From assembly GCA_018711955.1 (NCBI GenBank), contig DVHQ01000076.1, forward strand, positions 1 to 14,554: a stretch of DNA of 14,554 nt, read 5' to 3'. Made by a program: the position numbers and the translations under genes. This document shows, one piece after another, positions 1-4,860 of this stretch (position 1 is its first letter; each line of letters starts with the position of its first letter). The stretch comes from Limiplasma merdipullorum. Lineage in GTDB: Bacteria > Bacillota > Clostridia > Christensenellales > Aristaeellaceae. The notes beneath the pieces were generated by a model that made no database searches, had not been told where the DNA came from, and saw only the letters and a program-made list of their open reading frames with translations.

Positions 1-1
1 G

Positions 2-55
2 CTGGAGATGAAGCGAATCGAGCGGCTGTATCAAACCATGAAGGAGGCGCGCTGA
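2..55 (+). CDS. 3' end of an unidentified gene (partial)
   Basis: An open frame enters from the left edge and ends at a TGA at 53-55, giving 17 residues (LEMKRIERLYQTMKEAR) that look like a basic amphipathic helix. Too little remains to name the family. The AAGGAGG at 41-47, inside its last codons, is the ribosome-binding site of the next gene, which starts only 2 bases after this stop, so the two genes are almost certainly co-transcribed. DUF2812 genes are often preceded by a PadR-type regulator, whose C-terminus can be a charged helix. That identity is inference from neighbourhood, not something these residues show. Confidence 0.5.
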   Translation: MEMKRIERLYQTMKEAR

Positions 56-57
56 GC

Positions 58-600
58 ATGCGGGAGCGAAAGACGGAATTTCGGTTTTTTACCGTGGCTG
101 AATGGGAAAAGGAAGAGGCGTATCTCAGCCAGAGGCACCGGGAGGGGTGGCGGTTCACAGGGGTGAGGCTGCCCGGCGTGTACGGCTTTGAACGCTGCGC
201 TCCGCAGGAGGTGGTGTACCGGCTGGATTACAACCCGGAAGCCCGCGCGCACCGCGAGGACTATGTGCAGATGTTCCGTGACTGTGGCTGGGAGTACGTG
301 CAGGATTATATGGGCTACAGCTATTTCCGAAAGCCCGCGCCCGCGTCGGAGCGCGACGCGGAAATCTTCTGCGACGACGCATCCCGCCTGGAGATGATGG
401 AGCGGGTGCTCAAGGGGCGCATGCTGCCGCTCGTGGCCATTTTGCTGCTGGTGATCGTACCCGTGCTGATCGTCGAAGGCCAGCGGACAGAGCCATTCAG
501 CCGGTTTGTGACGGTCGTATACCTGCTGATTCTGGCTGTTTACATCGCGGTATTCCTGAAATTCGGCATTCAGTTTTGGAAGCGAATGAATGCAAAATAG
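58..600 (+). CDS. DUF2812 domain-containing membrane protein
   Basis: This is a 180-residue protein of unknown biochemical function. Residues 7-105 match the DUF2812 pattern as I know it: an early FF..AEWEKEEAYL segment, a GW residue pair, a YGFER strand, a VVYRLDYNP strand, a DCGWEYV segment and an aromatic YSYFRKP strand followed by AEIFCDDASR. Two hydrophobic segments follow at about 122-139 and 150-169, separated by a short polar loop, and the tail is basic, so the soluble domain is probably anchored at the membrane. The ATG at 58 is chosen because AAGGAGG lies 10 bases upstream. In Bacillota this family commonly sits directly behind a PadR-type regulator and is thought to be controlled by it. 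The upstream partial gene could be that regulator. No canonical terminator follows, only the hairpin-rich region. Confidence 0.8.
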   Translation: MRERKTEFRFFTVAEWEKEEAYLSQRHREGWRFTGVRLPGVYGFERCAPQEVVYRLDYNPEARAHREDYVQMFRDCGWEYVQDYMGYSYFRKPAPASERDAEIFCDDASRLEMMERVLKGRMLPLVAILLLVIVPVLIVEGQRTEPFSRFVTVVYLLILAVYIAVFLKFGIQFWKRMNAK

Positions 601-641
601 GGTCCGTTCCCTCTGAAACCATAACCTTTCCAAGATGCCAT

Positions 642-656
642 GCCCCCTCAGGGGGC
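642..656. repeat. Perfect hairpin (6-bp stem, TCA loop)
   Basis: GCCCCC at 642-647 pairs with GGGGGC at 651-656 across a TCA loop. It is the first strong hairpin downstream of the DUF2812 gene, 42 bases after its stop. There is no T tract on either strand, so it is not a standard intrinsic terminator, although it could stall polymerase or protect the 3' end. Confidence 0.7.
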
Positions 657-690
657 TCAGACCGTTGAAAAACCCCTGAATTTGGAAAAA

Positions 691-745
691 GCCGCGTTTC
701 TTGCGTCCTTCGGACGCTCGCAACGCTCGTGGAAAATGCTGCGGC
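691..745. repeat. Nested stem-loop with a TTC triloop
   Basis: The inner hairpin is GCGTCC (703-708), loop TTC, GGACGC (712-717). An outer GCCGC (691-695) can pair with GCGGC (741-745), enclosing it. A competing pairing of TTGCG (701-705) with CGCAA (719-723) is also possible. The inner stem is certain as sequence; the outer one is short and less sure. Confidence 0.6.
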
Positions 746-749
746 ATAA

Positions 750-774
750 GGCTTTGGGGCTCTGCCCCAAAGCC
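750..774. repeat. 11-bp perfect hairpin with TCT loop
   Basis: GGCTTTGGGGC at 750-760 is exactly complementary to GCCCCAAAGCC at 764-774, with the three-base loop TCT. It is the longest uninterrupted stem in the intergenic array and directly precedes the two tandem units. No T tract follows, so it is not a classical terminator. Confidence 0.8.
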
Positions 775-787
775 CGGCAGGCGCGAA

Positions 788-896
788 GGGAAGCGCGTGC
801 CCTGTGGGCACTTGGGCCGAAGGCCCAAAGCGACCCGAAGCGCGCCGGAGGGAAGCGTCAGCCCTGTGGGCTGTTGCGCGAAGCGCAAAGCGACCC
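788..896 (+). repeat. Two tandem three-way-junction units (period 62)
   Basis: Unit A is 788-836 and unit B is 850-896. Both begin GGGAAGCG and end AGCGACCC. GGG/CCC and GC/GC pair around an AA/GA internal loop to form a closing stem (788-794 with 830-836; 850-856 with 890-896). Inside are two hairpins. The first has a TGT loop: GTGCCC/GGGCAC in A (797-802, 806-811) and CAGCCC/GGGCTG in B (859-864, 868-873). The second has a GAA loop: TTGGGCC/GGCCCAA in A (812-818, 822-828) and TTGCGC/GCGCAA in B (874-879, 883-888). Loops and closing stems are identical, while hairpin stems differ by paired changes in both arms. Structure rather than sequence therefore seems to be kept. I know of no named RNA family with this exact form. 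Confidence 0.7.
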
Positions 897-906
897 GGAG
901 GTGTGA

Positions 907-955
907 GCAAATACAAGGGCTGCGCGCGGCCAGCGCGCAGAACGCCGATATTTGC
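907..955 (+). repeat. Two-tier stem-loop after the tandem units
   Basis: An outer stem GCAAATA (907-913) with TATTTGC (949-955) encloses an inner 8-bp stem CTGCGCGC (920-927) with GCGCGCAG (933-940), loop GGCCA. Both stems are perfect. The outer stem is AT-rich in a GC-rich setting, which makes chance pairing less likely than for the GC-only stems. Confidence 0.6.
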
Positions 956-970
956 GAGGGCAGCGAAACC

Positions 971-998
971 ATGCGCGCGACCGTCAGGGAGTGCGCGT
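971..998 (+). repeat. 8-bp stem with two wobble pairs
   Basis: ATGCGCGC (971-978) pairs with GTGCGCGT (991-998) across a 12-base loop. Two of the pairs, 972 with 997 and 977 with 992, are G-U wobbles when read as plus-strand RNA and would be A-C mismatches on the minus strand. This weakly favours a plus-strand transcript, which is the direction of the upstream DUF2812 gene. Confidence 0.4.
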
Positions 999-1083
999 GA
1001 TTGAGCAACCGGGAAGCCCCCTGCACCCCGCACTTTGTCAACACCCTGAGAGCACGCATGCGCCCTTCGCCCGCGGGCGTTCC

Positions 1084-1371
1084 TTACAACTCGATGCGCC
1101 TGTTCTGCCGGCTCTCGCGGTACATCACGAACCGGCGGCCGATGCACTGCACGGGCTCGGCGTGCACGCGGGCGCAGAGCTCCTCCAGCGCCTCGCGGGC
1201 GGTGAGCTCGCAGCCCTGCTGCACGGCGCACTTGATCAGCTCGCGCGCCTCCAGCGCGTCGTAGGCCTCCTTGACGGTGTTGTCGGTGATGCCTTCCTTG
1301 CCGATGTAGAGGATGGTGTCGATGGTGTTGGCCATGCCGCGAAGGCTGGCGCGCTGTTTGCTGGTAAGCAT
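1084..1371 (-). CDS. yhbY: YhbY family RNA-binding ribosome-assembly protein
   Basis: This 95-residue protein is a stand-alone CRM domain of the YhbY family, which binds pre-50S particles. The family's usual length is about 95-100 residues, so it looks complete. It starts MLTSKQRASLRGMA and carries LYIGKEG at residues 21-27, whose GKEG (24-27) is the GxxG RNA-binding loop of the family. The C-terminal FVMYRESRQNRRIEL is the expected final strand and basic tail. The frame stays open far upstream, but the ATG at 1371 is right: AAGGAG lies 8 bases before it, overlapping the obgE stop, and the upstream extension only shadows obgE. The gap to obgE is 10 bases, so the two are co-translated. It is the last gene of the minus-strand operon. 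Confidence 0.93.
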   Translation of the reverse strand: MLTSKQRASLRGMANTIDTILYIGKEGITDNTVKEAYDALEARELIKCAVQQGCELTAREALEELCARVHAEPVQCIGRRFVMYRESRQNRRIEL

Positions 1372-1381
1372 GACGTACTCC

Positions 1382-2653
1382 TTATTCGATGAAGTCAAAT
1401 TCCATGTCGCCGATGGAAACGGTGCTGCCCTCGCCCGCGCCCTTGTCGCGCAGGGCCTGGATGATGCCGCGGTCGCGCAGCGTGCGGTGGAACCAGTTGA
1501 GGCTTTCCTCGTCGTCGAAGTTGACGCTGTCCACAAAGCGCTGCATGGCCGCGCCCTCCACGTAGAAGGTGTTGTTCTCGCGGCGGATGGTGAAGCCGTC
1601 GTCCGGGAGGACGTGGCTCTCCTCCGCCTCCTCGGCCTCGAACACGCGCGGCGGCGGAAGCTCCCCAAGGAGCTGAACCACCCGGTCCAGCAGCGCGTCG
1701 AAGCCGCGGTTTTGCGCGGCGCTGACGGGAAAAGCCTCGTAGCCCATCGCCTCAAACGCCTGCTTCAGGCGCTGAATCTCGCCGTCCTCGTAGATGAGGT
1801 CGCACTTGTTGAGCACCACCAGCTGGGGACGGCCCTCCGGCTCGCCGTACCTGGCCAGCTCCTCATTGATGATGCGGAAATCCTCCAGCGGGTCGCGCCC
1901 CTCGCTCCCTGAGGCGTCCACTACGTGGAGCAGAAGCCGCGTGCGCTCCACATGGCGCAGGAAGTCGTGCCCCAGGCCCACGCCCTCGCTCGCGCCCTCG
2001 ACCAGGCCGGGGATGTCGGCCAGGACGAACTCGGTTTCATAGCGCCGGGCTATGCCCAGGTTGGGCGTGAGGGTGGTGAAGTGATAGTTGGCGATCTTGG
2101 GCCGGGCGGAGGTGAGCACGGAGAGGATGGTGCTCTTGCCCACGTTGGGGAAGCCCACCAGCCCCACGTCCGCGATGGTTTTCAGCTCCAGACGGAACAC
2201 GTGCGCCTCGGTGCGGATGCCGGGCTTGGCGAAGTTGGGGGCCTGACGCGTGGGCGTTGCGAAGTGCTGGTTGCCAAAGCCGCCCTGTCCGCCGCGCAGG
2301 AGCACCTTGCGCTCGCCCGGCCGGCTCATGTCGGCCACCACGGCCCCGTCCTCCTCGCGCAGGAACACCGTGCCCACCGGCACCTTGATGACCAGGTCCT
2401 GCCCGCGCTTGCCATGGCAGCGCCCGGCCGCGCCGTCCGCGCCGTTTTCGGCCAGATACTTGCTGTGGAAGCGAAAATCCAGCAGCGTGTGCATGTTGGG
2501 GTCGGCGTAGAGGACGACGTTGCCGCCGTTGCCGCCGTCGCCGCCGTCCGGGCCGCCGTTCTGCACGAATTTCTCCCGGTGGAACGACACGCAGCCGTTG
2601 CCCCCGTTGCCCGCCTTGGCGGTGATTTTGACCCGGTCCACAAAAGACGCCAT
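1382..2653 (-). CDS. obgE: Obg family GTPase (ObgE/CgtA)
   Basis: ObgE is an essential GTPase of late 50S assembly that also links to stringent and stress responses. All three domains are present in 423 residues. The glycine-rich Obg fold is at about 1-158, with GNGGNG and GGDGGNGGN runs. The G domain follows: Walker A GFPNVGKST 167-175, switch segment FTTLTPN 192-198, DIPG 213-216, NKCD 282-285 and SAA from 311. The C-terminal OCT domain is at about 340-423, ending GDMEFDFIE. Such an OCT domain is typical of Gram-positive Obg proteins. GAAGGAG sits about 9 bases before the ATG. Only 39 bases separate it from nth upstream, with no evident promoter there, so it is probably transcribed from the nth promoter. 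It is not next to rplU-rpmA, its commonest neighbours. Confidence 0.98.
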   Translation of the reverse strand: MASFVDRVKITAKAGNGGNGCVSFHREKFVQNGGPDGGDGGNGGNVVLYADPNMHTLLDFRFHSKYLAENGADGAAGRCHGKRGQDLVIKVPVGTVFLREEDGAVVADMSRPGERKVLLRGGQGGFGNQHFATPTRQAPNFAKPGIRTEAHVFRLELKTIADVGLVGFPNVGKSTILSVLTSARPKIANYHFTTLTPNLGIARRYETEFVLADIPGLVEGASEGVGLGHDFLRHVERTRLLLHVVDASGSEGRDPLEDFRIINEELARYGEPEGRPQLVVLNKCDLIYEDGEIQRLKQAFEAMGYEAFPVSAAQNRGFDALLDRVVQLLGELPPPRVFEAEEAEESHVLPDDGFTIRRENNTFYVEGAAMQRFVDSVNFDDEESLNWFHRTLRDRGIIQALRDKGAGEGSTVSIGDMEFDFIE

Positions 2654-2692
2654 GTGCTCTGCTCCTTCTTTATTACAATCCTTGCGCGTTTC

Positions 2693-3373
2693 CTACGCCT
2701 GCGCCGCGCCGCCCTTTGCCGCCCGGCGCGCGGGGGTCGTCACCGCGCCGCCCGCGGCCCTCGCCGCCTTGCACAGCGGCCGGAGCGCGCAGGTGCCGCA
2801 CTCGGGGCCCCGCGCGTGGCATACGCGCCGCCCATGGAAGATCAGCCAGTGGTGCGCGGCCACCCAGTCCTTTTTGGGAATGGCCTTTTGCAGCTGGCGC
2901 TCGGTCTCCTCGACGGTCTTGGCGTCGGCCAGCCCCAGCCGGTTGGACACGCGGAACACGTGCGTATCCACGGCGATGGTGGGCACGCCGAAGGCGTTGG
3001 CCAGCACGACGTTGGCGGTCTTTCGCCCCACGCCGGGCAGCGCGGTGAGCGCCTCCATGGTGCCGGGCACCTCGCCGCCGTGGTTTTGCATGATGAGGCG
3101 GCAGGCGGAGACGATGTTGGCGGCCTTGGTCTTGAAGCCGCAGCTCTTGACCATCGGGTACACGTCCTCCACGCTGGCGGCCGCCATGTCGCGCACCGTG
3201 GGGTAGCGCTCAAAGAGCGCGGGCGTCACCTTGTTGACCTGCTTATCGGTGCACTGGGCCGAGAGCATCACGGCCACCAGCGTTTCGTAGGGGTTGCGGA
3301 AGTGCAGTTCGGGCCCCGCGTCGGGATACAGCGCGCGAAGCCCTTCCAGAATGGCCTTTTTGCTGATTCGCAT
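2693..3373 (-). CDS. nth: Endonuclease III, DNA glycosylase/AP lyase
   Basis: Nth removes oxidised pyrimidines from DNA and cleaves the abasic site in base-excision repair. The 226 residues contain LSAQCTD (38-44), which is typical of the family. The helix-hairpin-helix LPGVGRKTA (112-120) carries the catalytic lysine K118, and the catalytic aspartate is D136 in VDTHVFRVSNRLGL. The iron-sulfur ligands C185, C192, C195 and C201 have the exact C-x6-C-x2-C-x5-C spacing for a [4Fe-4S] cluster. About 25 residues after the cluster are Ala/Gly/Lys-rich and poorly conserved. The ATG at 3373 is preceded by AAAGGAAG about 12 bases upstream. It is the first gene of the nth-obgE-yhbY operon. Confidence 0.97.
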   Translation of the reverse strand: MRISKKAILEGLRALYPDAGPELHFRNPYETLVAVMLSAQCTDKQVNKVTPALFERYPTVRDMAAASVEDVYPMVKSCGFKTKAANIVSACRLIMQNHGGEVPGTMEALTALPGVGRKTANVVLANAFGVPTIAVDTHVFRVSNRLGLADAKTVEETERQLQKAIPKKDWVAAHHWLIFHGRRVCHARGPECGTCALRPLCKAARAAGGAVTTPARRAAKGGAAQA

Positions 3374-3432
3374 GGGGGTGCGGCTTCCTTTCTCGTATCG
3401 TCCTGGTGCGCCGCGATGGCGGGCACCGTGTT

Positions 3433-3461
3433 ATTGTACAGGATAACGCGCGGGGTTGCAA
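3433..3461 (-). promoter_or_regulatory. Sigma-A promoter for nth-obgE-yhbY
   Basis: Read on the minus strand, TTGCAA (3456-3461) and TACAAT (3433-3438) are separated by exactly 17 bases. Each hexamer is close to the vegetative consensus. Transcription would start near 3426, leaving a leader of about 53 bases before nth. It lies just past the stop of the methionine sulfoxide reductase gene, so nth can be transcribed independently of it. No terminator separates them. Confidence 0.7.
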
Positions 3462-3473
3462 GTGCCGCGCCGC

Positions 3474-3971
3474 TTACGCGTCCCAGTCGCAGCCCGCGGT
3501 CAGCCGGCGGGCCAGCGCCTCCAGCCCCTCGCGGTCGCCTTCGTCGAAGCGGCCGGGCAGCGGGCTGTCCACGTCCAGAACGCCCAGCAGCCTGTCCCCG
3601 TCAAGCAGCGGCACCACGATTTCGCTTCTGGAGGCCGCGTCGCAGGCGATATGGCCGGGGAAGGCGTGCACGTCCCCGACCACCTGCGTGCGCCTCTCGC
3701 GCGCCGCCGCGCCGCACACCCCGCGCGAAAGCGGGATGCGCACGCATGCCGGCATGCCCTGGAACGGCCCCAGCACCAGCATGCCCTGTTTGTAAAGGTA
3801 GAATCCCGCCCAGTTGAGATCGGGCAGGGCCTGATAGATCAGCGCGGATGCGTTGGCCAGGTTGGCCAGGGCGTCCCGCTCGCCCTCCATCAGCGCGGCC
3901 AGCTGGCCGCCAAGCAGGCGGTAGCACGCCCCCTTGTCCCGCGGGTATTCCATCCGCTGCCATGCCGCCAT
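3474..3971 (-). CDS. msrC: Free methionine-(R)-sulfoxide reductase (GAF domain)
   Basis: This enzyme (fRMsr) reduces free methionine-R-sulfoxide using thioredoxin-type electrons and protects the cytoplasmic methionine pool from oxidation. The 165 residues form a single GAF domain, which matches the family length. The diagnostic cysteines are present: C76 in PACVRIP, C86 in RGVCGAAA and C110 in HIACDAASRSE. Their spacing of 10 and 24 residues equals that of E. coli fRMsr (84, 94, 118). The motifs WAGFYLY, FPGHIACD, SEIVVPL and GVLDVDSP are also typical. I chose the ATG at 3971 because GGGAGG lies 6 bases upstream and the earlier in-frame ATG at 4070 would place the promoter inside the gene. 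It diverges from a flavin reductase gene, suggesting a shared oxidative-stress role. Confidence 0.93.
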   Translation of the reverse strand: MAAWQRMEYPRDKGACYRLLGGQLAALMEGERDALANLANASALIYQALPDLNWAGFYLYKQGMLVLGPFQGMPACVRIPLSRGVCGAAARERRTQVVGDVHAFPGHIACDAASRSEIVVPLLDGDRLLGVLDVDSPLPGRFDEGDREGLEALARRLTAGCDWDA

Positions 3972-4005
3972 GCGCCCCGCCTCCCGCAATGTTTTTTCCC
4001 GGCCC

Positions 4006-4014
4006 AGTATATCA
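4006..4014 (-). promoter_or_regulatory. Extended -10 promoter for msrC
   Basis: On the minus strand TGATATACT gives TATACT (4006-4011) preceded by the TG of an extended -10 element (4013-4014). No good -35 hexamer lies upstream, which is usual for extended -10 promoters. Transcription would start near 3999, about 28 bases before the msrC start codon. Confidence 0.5.
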
Positions 4015-4025
4015 CAAAACACCGG

Positions 4026-4053
4026 TTTCAGCATCCATGTTTCCGGGTAGAAT
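4026..4053 (+). promoter_or_regulatory. Possible promoter for the flavin reductase gene
   Basis: TAGAAT at 4048-4053 fits a -10 box, with a poor -35 candidate TTTCAG at 4026-4031 (16-base spacer). The start point would be near 4060, leaving about 28 bases before the ATG. The weak -35 suggests an activator or low basal expression. It faces away from the msrC promoter about 40 bases away. Confidence 0.35.
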
Positions 4054-4087
4054 ACATCCGGTACGCACATTCAAAGGAGGAATGACC

Positions 4088-4714
4088 ATGGCGCTTGATC
4101 CCACCGCTCTTTTCAACCTCAGCTACGGCCTGTATGTGCTGACCGCCCGTGAGGACGGCCGCGACTGCGGCTGCATCGTCAACACCGTTACCCAGCTGAC
4201 CGAAAACCCCACGCGCATCGCGCTCAGCGTCAACAAGCAGAACTTCACCAACGAGGTGATCCAGCGCACAGGCGTCTTTAACATCAGCGTCCTGACCGAG
4301 GCGGCCACGATGGACCTGTTCCGCCATTTCGGCTTCCAGAGCGGCCGGGACGTGGACAAATTCGCCGGGCGGACCGATCCCGTGAGCGAAAACGGCCTGC
4401 GCTATATCAGCGGCCCCGCCAACGCCCTGATTTCGGGCAAGGTGGAGCAGGCCATCGACTGCGGCACCCACATGCTCTACATCGCGCTGGTCACCGAGGC
4501 CCGCAAGCTCTCCGACGCGCCTTCCATGACCTACGCCTACTATTTCGCCAACGTCAAGCCCAAGCCCCAGCCCAAGCCCGCCGAGGACAAACCCCGCCGC
4601 GGCTTCGTGTGCCGCATCTGCGGCTATTTCTACGAGGGCGACGAGCTGCCCCCGGACTTCATCTGCCCCCTGTGCAAGCACGGCGCGGCCGATTTCGAGC
4701 CCGTGGGCTTCTGA
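4088..4714 (+). CDS. Flavin reductase with C-terminal rubredoxin-like domain
   Basis: The protein (208 residues) joins an FMN-binding split-barrel flavin reductase domain (about 1-155, including YVLTA, GCIVNTVTQLTENPTRIALSVNK and FNISVL) to a rubredoxin-like iron site at its C-terminus. A Lys/Pro-rich linker at about 157-169 connects them. The iron ligands are C175 and C178 in CRICG and C193 and C196 in CPLC. The iron domain is the short, rubrerythrin-type version. The architecture matches the high-molecular-weight rubredoxin (Hrb) of acetogens, which passes electrons from NAD(P)H to flavodiiron proteins that reduce NO or O2; that role here is inferred. The ATG at 4088 is preferred over one at 4082, which would lie only one base from the AAAGGAGG (4073-4080). 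Its partner flavodiiron protein is not in this window. Confidence 0.9.
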   Translation: MALDPTALFNLSYGLYVLTAREDGRDCGCIVNTVTQLTENPTRIALSVNKQNFTNEVIQRTGVFNISVLTEAATMDLFRHFGFQSGRDVDKFAGRTDPVSENGLRYISGPANALISGKVEQAIDCGTHMLYIALVTEARKLSDAPSMTYAYYFANVKPKPQPKPAEDKPRRGFVCRICGYFYEGDELPPDFICPLCKHGAADFEPVGF

Positions 4715-4719
4715 TCCCC

Positions 4720-4760
4720 AAACCCCCTTTGCCCCCCACCGGCGGCAAAGGGGGTTTTCT
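4720..4760 (+). terminator. Strong intrinsic terminator after the flavin reductase
   Basis: AAACCCCCTTTGCC (4720-4733) pairs perfectly with GGCAAAGGGGGTTT (4744-4757), a 14-bp stem with a 10-base loop, followed by TTTTCTT. It begins 5 bases after the stop codon and isolates this gene from ktrB. Confidence 0.9.
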
Positions 4761-4775
4761 TAGCGGAAAACCGTC

Positions 4776-4804
4776 TGTACAAAAGCGGAAAAAACGAATA
4801 TAAT
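4776..4804 (+). promoter_or_regulatory. Sigma-A promoter for ktrB-ktrA
   Basis: TGTACA (4776-4781) and a perfect TATAAT (4799-4804) are spaced by 17 bases. The predicted start near 4811 leaves a leader of only about 50 bases before the GTG of ktrB, too short for a c-di-AMP riboswitch. Confidence 0.75.
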
Positions 4805-4860
4805 ACCCCTGTGTTCCGCTCAAAGGCGGCGATTTTTCCCCATGAGGCAGGAGGTCCAGC

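Larger units (their letters stand above)
601..1083. other. Convergent intergenic region packed with hairpins, no gene
   Basis: This 483-base gap lies between the 3' ends of two converging genes. Small open frames cross it, but none has a ribosome-binding site or a recognisable protein, and their codons simply follow inverted repeats. From 642 to 998 the strand is almost continuously self-complementary: 642-647/651-656, 703-708/712-717, 750-760/764-774, four triloop hairpins in two tandem units at 788-896, a nested stem 907-913/949-955 around 920-927/933-940, and 971-978/991-998. Bases 601-641 and 1000-1060 show little structure. The palindrome CGCCCGCGGGCG at 1068-1079 is next to the yhbY stop and lacks a T tract. 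The content resembles a dispersed palindromic element or a structured RNA more than ordinary spacer. Confidence 0.75.

Noticed and set aside
788..896. Direct repeats as a CRISPR array
   Set aside because: There are only two units, they are themselves divergent and hairpin-rich, there are no unique spacers of fixed length, and no cas genes are present.
640..1000. Short plus-strand open frames inside the hairpin array
   Set aside because: Their codons follow inverted repeats, no ribosome-binding site precedes them, and the two tandem units vary in ways that keep base pairing and not reading frame (unit lengths 49 and 47).
1068..1079. Palindrome CGCCCGCGGGCG as a yhbY terminator
   Set aside because: It has no loop and no T tract follows on the minus strand, so it does not meet the pattern of an intrinsic terminator.
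3972..4070. N-terminal extension of the msrC product from the ATG at 4070
   Set aside because: The extra 33 residues are outside the family length, have no ribosome-binding site and would overlap the extended -10 promoter at 4006-4014.
4805..4860. c-di-AMP riboswitch before ktrB
   Set aside because: ktr genes often carry one, but the leader after the TATAAT promoter is only about 50 bases, too short for the ydaO-type fold.
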